From NCBI GenBank assembly GCA_008107755.1, contig VIRH01000101.1:62001-126000 (forward strand): 64,000 nt of DNA. The letters are read 5' to 3'. Below, piece by piece: positions 21,683 to 29,816 of the stretch (position 1 is its first letter; every line of letters starts with the position of its first letter). The DNA is from Rhodobacterales bacterium. Its GTDB lineage: Bacteria; Pseudomonadota; Alphaproteobacteria; Rhizobiales; Stappiaceae. The notes under the pieces are model-generated. The model worked only from the letters and a program-made list of their open reading frames with translations. It was not told where the DNA came from and searched no databases. The translations under genes and the position numbers were made by a program.

Positions 21683-22003
21683 ATGACAATGGACCTCAAA
21701 ACTCTCGCTGCCAGAGCCTGTCTCGCCGCTGCCTTGAGCTTTGCCGCAGGCAGCGCTGCCTTCGCCGAAAGCGGAACGACCCGTATCGTCCACGACGAGC
21801 CCTATGGCGCTATCGTCACGCGTGAAGCCGGGGTTCTGGTCTTCCGTGGTCTGCCGCCCACCCGCAAGGTGATCGTCAATCCGCAAGGCAAGACGCCGCT
21901 GGAATTGAAGCAGACAGAAGTCAACGAGACCAATGTCGTGCTGTTCACCAACCAGTCCGACTATGCGCGGGCCCTGGGCGCGAAGATCATCCGGATCAAG
22001 TAA
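21683..22003 (+). CDS. Small secreted protein of unknown function
   Basis: About 106 residues: a Sec signal peptide (LAARACLAAALSFAAGSAAFA, in two pieces, cleavage after AFA near residue 29) and a mature domain of about 77 residues with alternating hydrophobic residues, likely beta-rich. The frame opens at 21545, but the ATG at 21683 (or 21689) gives the normal signal peptide. The ribosome site is weak. The mature domain recalls N-terminal modules of secretins or pilus-assembly proteins, but I cannot support that. It stands alone. Confidence 0.65.
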   Translation: MTMDLKTLAARACLAAALSFAAGSAAFAESGTTRIVHDEPYGAIVTREAGVLVFRGLPPTRKVIVNPQGKTPLELKQTEVNETNVVLFTNQSDYARALGAKIIRIK

Positions 22004-22073
22004 CGCACGAAGCTTATGGCCTGTCTCGAAAATGCGTTCGTTGGAAACAACGAACAGCGTTCCACTCCACAGC

Positions 22074-22204
22074 GTCATCCCCGACTTGATCGGGGATCCA
22101 ATGCCCCTCTCAGCGCGGCATGCGCCTGACCCATGAAGGATGCGTTCGGCTTCCCGTGCGAAGGCTCTGGAAACGAGTGGATCCCCGATCAAGTCGGGGA
22201 TGAC
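22074..22204. repeat. Pair of inverted palindromic repeats (REP-like)
   Basis: GTCATCCCCGACTTGATCGG continues to GGATCCA (22074-22100) and recurs in exact reverse complement at about 22178-22204. Each copy is itself a near palindrome (CCCCGA...TCGGGG). This is the common dispersed repeat of alphaproteobacterial intergenic DNA. The pair can fold as one large stem around about 77 bases and may terminate or stabilise the transcript of the small secreted protein gene. Confidence 0.8.
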
Positions 22205-22302
22205 GCCGAGGGCGGGTTGCAGGGGCTAATCATGCGATCCAGGACGTTTTCCATCCTCGCGCCATGGCGTGACGGATGGGAGAGGTCGCAGGTTTTGTTA
22301 CC

Positions 22303-24738
22303 TCACATTCGCATCCGCTCGGCCTTCGGGTCGAACAGAGGCTCGGGATTGATGGTTGCCGTGCGGCGGTCGCCGAGAATTTCGATTTCAAAGGCGCCAT
22401 CGGCGGTGTTTTCGGCGAGCGCCGCAGGGATATAGCCCTGCGCCAGCGATTGGCCGACATGGTGGCCGTAGCCGCCAGAGGTGATCCAGCCGATCACCTT
22501 GTCACCATGCCAGACCGGTTCGTCGCCCATGACGTCGGCATCGGACGCATCGACCACGAAGCTGACCCTTCTGCGCTTCGGGCCGTCATCGCATTCCTTC
22601 TGCGCGGCCGCCTTGCCGATGAAGTCCGGTTTGGCCAGTTTCACGAAGCGTCCGAGATCGGCCTCATAAGGTCCGTAGACCGGGCGGAACTCGCGGAACC
22701 AGGTGCCGAAGTTCTTTTCAAGGCGCAGGCAGAGCAGCGCGCGCATGCCGAAATTGGTGATGCTGAACTCGGAGCCCGCCTCCATCAGGGCCTCGTAGAC
22801 CTGTCGCTCGTATTCCGGCGTCATCCAGATCTCGTAACCGAGATCGCCGGTGTAAGTGATGCGGTTGACCTTGCAGGGCGCGTTGGCGACGTCCATCTGG
22901 CGGAAGTCCATGAAGCGGAAGGCCTCGTTCGAGACATCCTCGCCGGTGACCTTCTCAAACACCTTGCGCGCGTTGGGACCGGCGATTGAAAGACCGACCC
23001 AGCCCAGATTGATCGCGCGGATGATAACGGATCCGTCTGTCGGCAGATGCTTTTCGAACCAGCGCATGTGGTAGATTTCGGCCTGGGACGAGCCGAACAT
23101 GTAGAATGTCTCTTGCGATGCGCGGGCGATGGTGAAGTCGCCGATCAGCTTGCCGTTCTCGTTCAGCATCGGGGTGAGCACGATGCGGCCCACCTTGGGC
23201 ATGGTGTTGGTCATGATCTTCGAAAGATAACGTTCCGCGCCAGGACCGGTGATCTCGTATTTGGCGAAGTTGGCAATCTCCGTGATGCCGACGCTTTCGC
23301 GCACTGCCCGGCATTCGGCGCCGACATGCTTGAAATCGTTGGAGCGGTGATAGGAGACGATGTCCTTCGCCTCGACGCCTTCGGGCGCGAACCAGAGCGG
23401 CGTCTCCAGCCCCCAGCTGTCGCCCATGACCGCTCCCTGCGCCAGCATGCGGTCGTAGAGTGGCGTTGTCTGGTGCGGCCGGCCGGCGGGCAGTTCCTCG
23501 TTGGGGAAGCGGATGCGGAAGCGGCGGCGGTAGTTCTCCTGAACCTTCTTGTTGGTGTAGGAGAGCGTCGCCCAGTTGCCGTAGCGAGCAACGTCCATGC
23601 CCCAGATGTCATATCCCGGATCGCCGCTGACCATCCAGTTGGCGAGCGTCAACCCGACGCCGCCGCCCTGGCTGAAGCCAGCCATGACGGCGCAGGCGAC
23701 CCAGTAGTTCCTGAGACCCCGCACCGGACCGACAAGCGGATTGCCGTCGGGCGCAAAGGTGAAGGGGCCGTTGATGATCTGCTTGATGCCGGCCTCTTGA
23801 AGCGCCGGGAAATGCTCGAAGCCGACTTCAAGCTCCGGCGCGATCCGGTCGATGTCCGGGGCGAGCAGCTCGTGGCCAAAATTCCATGGTGTCTGGCGCG
23901 GGCTCCATGGGCGGCAGTTCTGCTCGTAGGTGCCAAGCAGCACGCCCTTGCCTTCCTGGCGGGTGTAGATCTCGCCGCCGAAATCGAGAATGCCGATCAG
24001 CTCCTTGCCGGTTTCCCAGTTGTAGGCAGTGACTTCCTCCATTTCGTCGGTCAGGAGATACATGTGTTCCATGGCAAGCAGCGGCAGTTCAAGCCCGACC
24101 ATGCGGCCGCATTCGCGCGCCCACAGGCCGCCCGCATTGACCACGTGTTCCGCATGGATGGTGCCCTTGTCGGTGATGACATCCCAGGTGCCGTCCGGCG
24201 TCTGGACCATGTCTTCCACCTTGGTGTGCCGGTAGACTTCCGCGCCGTTGACACGGGCGGCCTTGGCATAGGCATGGGTTGTGCCGGAAGGGTCGAGGTG
24301 GCCCTCGACCGGGTCCCAGAGCGCGCCAATGAAATGCTTCTCATCCAGCAGCGGAAACATTGTCTTGGCTTCGGCAACGGAAATCAGTTCCAGGTCCATG
24401 CCGAGATAGCGACCCTTGGCCTGGGCAAGTCGCAGGAAGTCCATGCGCTCGGGCGTGTCGGCCAGCATCACGCCGCCGGTCAGGTGCAGGGAACAGGACT
24501 GGCCGGAGATTTCCTCCAGTTCCTTGTAAAGCTGCACGGTGTAGGTCTGGAGCTGGGCGACGTTCGGGTCGCCGTTCAGCGTGTGAAAGCCGCCGGCCGC
24601 GTGCCAGGACGAACCGGAGGTCAGTTCGTTGCGTTCCACCAGCACGACATCTTTCCAGCCGAGCTTGGTCAGGTGATAGAGGACACTGCAGCCGACGACC
24701 CCGCCGCCGATGACAACAACCTGTGTGTGGGACTTCAT
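22303..24738 (-). CDS. Dimethylglycine/sarcosine dehydrogenase-like FAD and GcvT fusion enzyme
   Basis: An 811-residue fusion. The N-terminal FAD oxidoreductase (VVVIGGGVVGCSVLYHL) carries SSWHAAGG near residue 50, where the His of this family holds FAD covalently. The C-terminal half, from about residue 430, is a GcvT-like tetrahydrofolate-binding domain that captures the methyl group as methylene-THF (blocks such as NFAKYEITGPGAERYL and GYGHHVGQSLAQGYIP). Such enzymes demethylate dimethylglycine, sarcosine or related N-methyl amines. The ATG at 24738 has GGAGCG upstream. The gene follows an mttB-like gene by 65 bases on the same strand, which points to glycine betaine or trimethylamine-type substrates. 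Confidence 0.9.
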   Translation of the reverse strand: MKSHTQVVVIGGGVVGCSVLYHLTKLGWKDVVLVERNELTSGSSWHAAGGFHTLNGDPNVAQLQTYTVQLYKELEEISGQSCSLHLTGGVMLADTPERMDFLRLAQAKGRYLGMDLELISVAEAKTMFPLLDEKHFIGALWDPVEGHLDPSGTTHAYAKAARVNGAEVYRHTKVEDMVQTPDGTWDVITDKGTIHAEHVVNAGGLWARECGRMVGLELPLLAMEHMYLLTDEMEEVTAYNWETGKELIGILDFGGEIYTRQEGKGVLLGTYEQNCRPWSPRQTPWNFGHELLAPDIDRIAPELEVGFEHFPALQEAGIKQIINGPFTFAPDGNPLVGPVRGLRNYWVACAVMAGFSQGGGVGLTLANWMVSGDPGYDIWGMDVARYGNWATLSYTNKKVQENYRRRFRIRFPNEELPAGRPHQTTPLYDRMLAQGAVMGDSWGLETPLWFAPEGVEAKDIVSYHRSNDFKHVGAECRAVRESVGITEIANFAKYEITGPGAERYLSKIMTNTMPKVGRIVLTPMLNENGKLIGDFTIARASQETFYMFGSSQAEIYHMRWFEKHLPTDGSVIIRAINLGWVGLSIAGPNARKVFEKVTGEDVSNEAFRFMDFRQMDVANAPCKVNRITYTGDLGYEIWMTPEYERQVYEALMEAGSEFSITNFGMRALLCLRLEKNFGTWFREFRPVYGPYEADLGRFVKLAKPDFIGKAAAQKECDDGPKRRRVSFVVDASDADVMGDEPVWHGDKVIGWITSGGYGHHVGQSLAQGYIPAALAENTADGAFEIEILGDRRTATINPEPLFDPKAERMRM

Positions 24739-24803
24739 CACGTTCGCTCCGGAAAGGACCGCCGTCTTGTGACAGCGCAAAATTCAATCAGGAAAGGCAA
24801 GGC

Positions 24804-26393
24804 CTAGAAATCGGTCGGGGCACCGCCCTCCGCCTTGCGGCGGTCGACGAAGGCGGTGATCTCCTCATCGATGGCGGCATCGAGCGCAGGAGCCTCATAG
24901 GCCTCCAGCGCCAGCTTGTAGAGCCGGTTCGCCTTGTCGCAGGCGGTCGGGCTGCCCGCTTCCGCCCAGGTCTCGTAATTGCGCCAGTCCGAGACGATCG
25001 GCGCATAGAAGGCGTCCTTGTAGCGGGCCCTTGTATGGCCGACGCCGAAGAAATGTCCGGCCGGGCCGACCTCGCGGATCGCATCGACGGCGAGCGCATC
25101 TTCGGAGACATCCAGCGGCGTCAGATACTCCGCGATCTTCTGGAGAAGATCGATATCGGTGATGAATTTCTCGAAGCCTGCGCTGAGGCCGCCTTCCAGC
25201 CAGCCGGCCGCATGCTTGATCAGGTTGGCACCGCCGTTGATCGCACCCCATTCGGACAGAGTGGTTTCGAGTGCGGCCTGGTAATCGACGGTGTTCGCCG
25301 CGCAAACGCCGGATGAGCGATAGGGCAGGCGGTAACGCCGGGCGAGCTGCCCGCCGACGATTGCCGCCTTCATGTATTCCGGCGTGCCGAATGCGGGGGC
25401 TCCGGATTTCATGTCGACATTGGAGGTAAAGCCGCCATAGACGACCGGCGCACCGGGGCGGACGATCTGGGCAAAGGCGATCCCGGCAAGAGCTTCGGCG
25501 TTCTGCAGCGTCAGGGCGCCGGCGATGGTGACCGGCGCCATGGCGCCTGCCAGCGTGAAGGGCGTGACGATGGAGACCTGCCCCGCCTTCGCCATCTCGA
25601 TGAGCCCCTGCAGCATCGGCGTATCGAGACGCAGCGGTGACGACGTGTTTATGACGGTGGCAACGCAGGGCGTCTGCCTGAAGTCCTCTTCGCTCAGGCC
25701 GTAGCCGATCCGCGTCAGCTCCAGACCGTCGAGGTTGCGTTCCCGACCCAGCGAATAGATGTGATAGGCCTTGTCCGTCAGGCGCAGCATGTCGGCGATA
25801 CAGTCGAGGTGGCGAACCGATGGGTGGATGTCCACCGGTTCCACCGGGTAGCCCATGATGCAGTGAATGATGTTGAAGAACTGCGCCAGTTTCAGAAAGT
25901 CGCGATAATCCTGCCGGTTGCCCGGCCGCCGGCCGCGGTCGTCGTCGACTGCATTGGGGGCACTGGCGACGCAGGAAAAGGCGATTGCGTTGCCGCCAAT
26001 CTGGAGATCATGCGCGCGGTTGCGGGCACGCAAAGTGAATTCAGAGGGCGCTTTCGAGACGAGGTTTTCCACCATCGCCCGGTCCATGCGCACACGGTCC
26101 TCGCCGGGCTTCACGTCGGCACCGGCCACTTTCAGCATTTCCCGCGCGTCCTCGTGCAGGAAGTCGATGCCGATTTCCTCAAGGATCCGCATGGAAGCGG
26201 CGTGGATCGCCTCCAGTTCGTCCGCAGAGACGGCCTGAAGCGGTGGAAACAGGTGGCGCGGCTGACGGAAGGGCTTTTGCGGAAACGGGTTCGGAGCGGT
26301 CTTTTCGCCGCCTCTTCGCCTGCGGCCGCGCCCGACCTGTTCCGCTCCGCTTTTCACGGCACTATCGATCTCGCCAGTCATTGGATCCGCCAT
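24804..26393 (-). CDS. MttB-family methyltransferase without pyrrolysine
   Basis: A 529-residue protein of the trimethylamine:corrinoid methyltransferase (MttB) superfamily, with the TIM-barrel blocks MRILEEIGIDFLHEDA, MGYPVEPVDIHPSVRHLD, TPFTLAGAMAPVTIAGAL and NGGANLIKHAAGWLEGG. There is no in-frame TAG, so no pyrrolysine; such members (MtgB type) can use quaternary amines such as glycine betaine. A basic, disordered stretch (GRGRRRRGGEK) precedes the catalytic domain. The downstream neighbour is a dimethylglycine-dehydrogenase-like gene in the same operon, so betaine to dimethylglycine to sarcosine is a reasonable route (inference). No corrinoid protein is encoded nearby. Confidence 0.87.
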   Translation of the reverse strand: MADPMTGEIDSAVKSGAEQVGRGRRRRGGEKTAPNPFPQKPFRQPRHLFPPLQAVSADELEAIHAASMRILEEIGIDFLHEDAREMLKVAGADVKPGEDRVRMDRAMVENLVSKAPSEFTLRARNRAHDLQIGGNAIAFSCVASAPNAVDDDRGRRPGNRQDYRDFLKLAQFFNIIHCIMGYPVEPVDIHPSVRHLDCIADMLRLTDKAYHIYSLGRERNLDGLELTRIGYGLSEEDFRQTPCVATVINTSSPLRLDTPMLQGLIEMAKAGQVSIVTPFTLAGAMAPVTIAGALTLQNAEALAGIAFAQIVRPGAPVVYGGFTSNVDMKSGAPAFGTPEYMKAAIVGGQLARRYRLPYRSSGVCAANTVDYQAALETTLSEWGAINGGANLIKHAAGWLEGGLSAGFEKFITDIDLLQKIAEYLTPLDVSEDALAVDAIREVGPAGHFFGVGHTRARYKDAFYAPIVSDWRNYETWAEAGSPTACDKANRLYKLALEAYEAPALDAAIDEEITAFVDRRKAEGGAPTDF

Positions 26394-26639
26394 AAGGTTC
26401 TGCGCACTCCGCCTTTTCAGTCGCCGGATTCACCGGGTGTCAGCGGCCGCGTGGCCATGATCCGCGAATTTACCGGAGGCGAGCGCTTCGGCGGGCAGTC
26501 TCAGAGCGACGGCCAGTGCCAAAACTGCGACATTCGGGTCGGAGGACGGGCCATGTGCCGGCCCGGCGCAAAAGTTTGGCTTGACGTCTCGCCGGCTTGA
26601 AAGCGATCTGGAAGGAGCGGACCGAACAGAGGGGAATGC

Positions 26640-27557
26640 GTGCGCCGATCGTTGACCGACACCGAGCTATTGGAATTTCTCAAGACCCAGATTCGGGTGG
26701 AAGACTGGGGGGCGGCGCGTCTTCGCCCGCTTCCGGTCGCCTATACCTGCCGGTTCTGGCGGCTCGATGTTCCGGGACGCAGCTTTGTCGTCAAGGAGTT
26801 CTTTCCCGAAAACGAGGACAATCCGCTTTACCCGACCCTGCCCCGGCAGGAGGCGGATGCACTGGCGGTCCTCGCGCGTCACGACCTGGCGCCGGAGCTC
26901 GAAGCCTTCGCGCACAGCCCCGGCGGCGCGCCCATTCTCGTTTATGGCTATCCAACGCCGAGGACCGACGAGATCGACGTGGCGGAGGCGGCCGAACTGA
27001 TCGGCCGCTTTGCGGCGCTGAAAGAACTGGTGCCTGGACATCAGATGGTCCCTGCCGGGTATCACGAAGTTCTGGACCGCGGCGACATGATGCTTGGTCT
27101 CATTCCGGAGAGCCGCAAGGCCGCCAATCTCAAGCGCCTCCGGCCGGCGGACGGCGCGGTCGGCAAGGCGACGGTCGAACGCACGCTGGTGCATCGCAGC
27201 TTCTGTCTCGGCACCATCCAGGCGACGGGTGACGGGGCGCGGCTGATCGACTGGCAATTCGCCGGGCTTGGCGACCCGGTCGAGGATATCGCCTGTTTCG
27301 TCTCGCCGGGCCTGGCGACGCTCTACGGGCTTCATCCGCTGGTCGCCCACGCGGAGGAGATGTTCCTGAAGCACTATCCGGACAGGGAGACGGTCAGCCG
27401 GTTCGAGGAGGAACGCGCGGCTTATCACTGGTGCCTGGCGTCCTACTGCCTGTTCCGGCATGAAACCCTGATGCACTCCAATGCGCCGGCCGCGCGGGCC
27501 TATGGACGGGCTCTGGAAGAAGAAGTCGATCTTCTTCTCAGGCTGCGCGGCAGGTGA
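26640..27557 (+). CDS. Aminoglycoside-phosphotransferase-fold protein with degenerate active site
   Basis: A 305-residue protein of the APH/choline-kinase fold. The N-lobe has FVVKEFFP (probable ATP-binding Lys near residue 48) and the C-lobe has IDWQFAGLGDPVEDIACF, matching the metal-binding Asp segment. The catalytic loop that should read HxDxxxxN is HRSFCLGT, so both the catalytic Asp and the Asn are replaced. It may be a pseudokinase or act by another mechanism. The start is GTG with AGGGGAA upstream. It is divergent from the mttB-like gene with 246 bases between them; a link to methylamine use is possible but unproven. Confidence 0.75.
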   Translation: MRRSLTDTELLEFLKTQIRVEDWGAARLRPLPVAYTCRFWRLDVPGRSFVVKEFFPENEDNPLYPTLPRQEADALAVLARHDLAPELEAFAHSPGGAPILVYGYPTPRTDEIDVAEAAELIGRFAALKELVPGHQMVPAGYHEVLDRGDMMLGLIPESRKAANLKRLRPADGAVGKATVERTLVHRSFCLGTIQATGDGARLIDWQFAGLGDPVEDIACFVSPGLATLYGLHPLVAHAEEMFLKHYPDRETVSRFEEERAAYHWCLASYCLFRHETLMHSNAPAARAYGRALEEEVDLLLRLRGR

Positions 27558-27578
27558 CCGGGCTTCAGCCGCGGCTCT

Positions 27579-27983
27579 CTATATTCCCCTTAACACTCTC
27601 TGCATCCGCAATTGATGAGAGAAGGGAACCGTGCCTGCCGCGTGACGGCCGTTGCCCCGCAGTTCGTCCATCCAGCCGGGGTTCAGGAAAGGCACATAGC
27701 CAACTGCGTGGATGTTGATGAATTCGCGCAAGTCAGCAACAGTCGACAGGCAAAACCCCAAAGCCTGTCCCGGCAATACGGCGAAGACCGGAAGGTCGCG
27801 ATCACTGATGTGAAAGCCTTTCGATGCGTAACCCTCCTCGATCAGCTGTGTACAGGCTGTGCCGACCGCCCGGCACATGATGATACAGTTCTCGGCGTTG
27901 GAGACCCTCTGAAAGGCCGTCTGGTGGGTCCGGGGGATTCCAGTCAGGGCCTCTATCGGGATCAAGCCACGGACGATTGGCAT
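27579..27983 (-). CDS. Short protein resembling the N-terminal part of the edema factor/ExoY cyclase domain
   Basis: A 134-residue protein. Residues about 14-60 (LTGIPRTHQTAFQRV, then IIMCRAVGTACTQLIEEGY, then SKGFHI) align well by eye with the first part of the anthrax edema factor catalytic domain (SGLVPEHADAFKKIA, ILFRPVNKLATNLIKSG, TKGLNV). After this the catalytic HGKSSDWGP stretch with its essential Lys is missing; the protein reads SDRDLPVF instead. The later Asp and His metal residues are beyond its length. It is therefore unlikely to make cAMP. It could be a decayed toxin, an immunity or scaffold protein, or a stand-alone domain. Ribosome site AAGGA lies 10 bases before the ATG. No signal peptide; no toxin genes adjoin it. 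Confidence 0.6.
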   Translation of the reverse strand: MPIVRGLIPIEALTGIPRTHQTAFQRVSNAENCIIMCRAVGTACTQLIEEGYASKGFHISDRDLPVFAVLPGQALGFCLSTVADLREFINIHAVGYVPFLNPGWMDELRGNGRHAAGTVPFSHQLRMQRVLRGI

Positions 27984-28256
27984 CGTTGAAGTTTCCTTAG
28001 TCGCAAGTTTACGAGTGAGTTCGCAGTGCGCCGGTCAAAGGGCGCACATCGCGGAAAGCTGCTGAAGTTGCAGTGTCAATCGCGGAACTTGATCGCTGGC
28101 CCCTCGACGAAGGTATGTTGTCTGTCACTGGTCACAGTTCGGCAGCGGCGCTTACACGCAATGCCGATCCGGATGGAAACCGGCATTGCCGCTTGCGGGC
28201 AGGTGGGGTATCACCGCGGCAACATTTTCAAGAACCTTAGAAGGATGAGATTTCTC

Positions 28257-29681
28257 ATGACGTCTCAAGACGCTGTCGCGGAAATCGGGTTGATCGGACT
28301 TGGCACGATGGGCGGCAATCTGGCGCTCAACATTGCAGAGCATGGTTTTCAGATCGCGGTTTTCAACCGGACAACGGAAAAGACAGACCAGTTCATGGTC
28401 AAGGCAGGCGAGCTTGCCGACAAGCTGGTGCCGACAAAGACGCTTGAGGCATTCGTTGCCTCGCTCAAGACACCGCGTGCGGTCATCCTCATGGTTTCGG
28501 CCGGCGACGCCGTGGATGCCCAGATCGACGCTCTGCGGTCGCTTCTCGATCCGCAGGACCTGATCATTGATGCCGGCAACGCCAACTATCACGACACCAA
28601 CCGCCGTGCAGCGGAAGCGGCCGAAAAGGGCCCTCGCTTCATGGGGATCGGCGTCTCCGGCGGCGAGGAAGGGGCCCGCTTCGGTCCGTCCATCATGGGC
28701 GGCGGCGCGAAGGATGTCTGGGGGCAGGTCGGCCATATCCTGGAAGCCATCTCCGCAAAGTACGAAGGCGAACCCTGCGCGGCCTGGCTCGGAGAAGCCG
28801 GCGCCGGTCATCTGGTCAAGACGGTCCACAACGGCATTGAATATGCCGACATGCAGATGATCGCCGAAGTCTATGGCGTCATGCGCGACGGGTTTGCCAT
28901 GAGCGCGGAGGAGATCGGCAAGGTCTTCGAAAAGTGGAACGGCGGCATCCTGCAGTCCTACCTGATCGAGATTTCCGGCAAGGTCGCCGGAATGGCGGAT
29001 CCGGACAGCGGCAAGCCGATGCTCGACATCATCCTCGACCGTGCAGGCCAGAAGGGCACCGGCCGCTGGACTGCGATCGAGGGCCTGATGCTGGGGACGC
29101 CGGCAAGCGCCATCGAGGCTGCGGTCGCCGTTCGCAACATGTCTTCACGGCTCGATGAGCGTAAGGCGGGTGAGGCCGAATTCGGCCCGGCGCCGCGCAA
29201 GATGGACCGCGAGGCCGCGTCCGTGGATGCGCTGGAAGCCGCGCTCGTCGCCGGCAAGATCGTCTGCTACGCCCAGGGCTTCGGTCTGATCCTGGAGGCT
29301 GCAAAACAGTATGGCTGGGCAATGCCGCTTCCGGAAATCGCCCGGATCTGGCGCAACGGCTGCATCATCCGCTCGGCCATGCTGAACGACATGTCGTCGG
29401 CGCTCGCAGACAATGCCGAGCGCAACCTGATGCTGGCGCCGTTCTTTTCTGCAAAGCTGAAGGAAACGGAAGCAAGCCTGCGCCAGGTGGTTGCCCAGGC
29501 TGCGCTCAACGGTCTGCCGGTTCCGGCGCTCTCGGCCGCACTTTCCTATTTCGACATCATGCGGACGGCCCGTTCCACGGCCAACATGCTGCAGGGCCAG
29601 CGGGACTTCTTCGGGGCCCATGGTTTTGAACGCACCGACAAGGACGGCGGCGGCTTCCACGGCCCTTGGGCAATGGGATAA
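28257..29681 (+). CDS. gnd: 6-phosphogluconate dehydrogenase (decarboxylating)
   Basis: A 474-residue NADP enzyme of the pentose phosphate pathway that turns 6-phosphogluconate into ribulose 5-phosphate and CO2. The Rossmann motif IGLGTMGGNLALNIAEHG is near residue 12; GVSGGEEGARFGPSIMGGG (near 128) and KTVHNGIEYADMQM (near 187) carry the catalytic Lys and Asn; the C-terminal tail GGGFHGPW is the usual end that reaches the partner subunit. The frame opens far upstream, but the ATG at 28257 gives the family length. A strong terminator follows at 29707-29743. Confidence 0.95.
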   Translation: MTSQDAVAEIGLIGLGTMGGNLALNIAEHGFQIAVFNRTTEKTDQFMVKAGELADKLVPTKTLEAFVASLKTPRAVILMVSAGDAVDAQIDALRSLLDPQDLIIDAGNANYHDTNRRAAEAAEKGPRFMGIGVSGGEEGARFGPSIMGGGAKDVWGQVGHILEAISAKYEGEPCAAWLGEAGAGHLVKTVHNGIEYADMQMIAEVYGVMRDGFAMSAEEIGKVFEKWNGGILQSYLIEISGKVAGMADPDSGKPMLDIILDRAGQKGTGRWTAIEGLMLGTPASAIEAAVAVRNMSSRLDERKAGEAEFGPAPRKMDREAASVDALEAALVAGKIVCYAQGFGLILEAAKQYGWAMPLPEIARIWRNGCIIRSAMLNDMSSALADNAERNLMLAPFFSAKLKETEASLRQVVAQAALNGLPVPALSAALSYFDIMRTARSTANMLQGQRDFFGAHGFERTDKDGGGFHGPWAMG

Positions 29682-29706
29682 GCGACGTCCGTTTCGCGAC
29701 GTTTAC

Positions 29707-29743
29707 CGGGATGGCATCTTCCGCGATGCCATCCCGTTTTTTT
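29707..29743 (+). terminator. Intrinsic terminator after gnd
   Basis: A perfect 12-base stem (CGGGATGGCATC with GATGCCATCCCG), a 6-base loop TTCCGC and a run of seven T. Confidence 0.93.
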
Positions 29744-29816
29744 GTGAGCTGCCGGCGAAGTCGGCTCCCGGAGGCAATGCCCCCCGCCTGGGGCCTCCTG
29801 CTTGCGCCCGGCCCTG

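Noticed and set aside
24804..26393. Possible pyrrolysine-containing MttB
   Set aside because: The frame has no internal TAG and runs full length, so it belongs to the non-pyrrolysine members.
27558..28256. A complete toxin-immunity or secretion locus around the edema-factor-like gene
   Set aside because: No second toxin half, signal sequence, secretion gene or immunity gene is visible; the neighbours are a kinase-fold gene and gnd.
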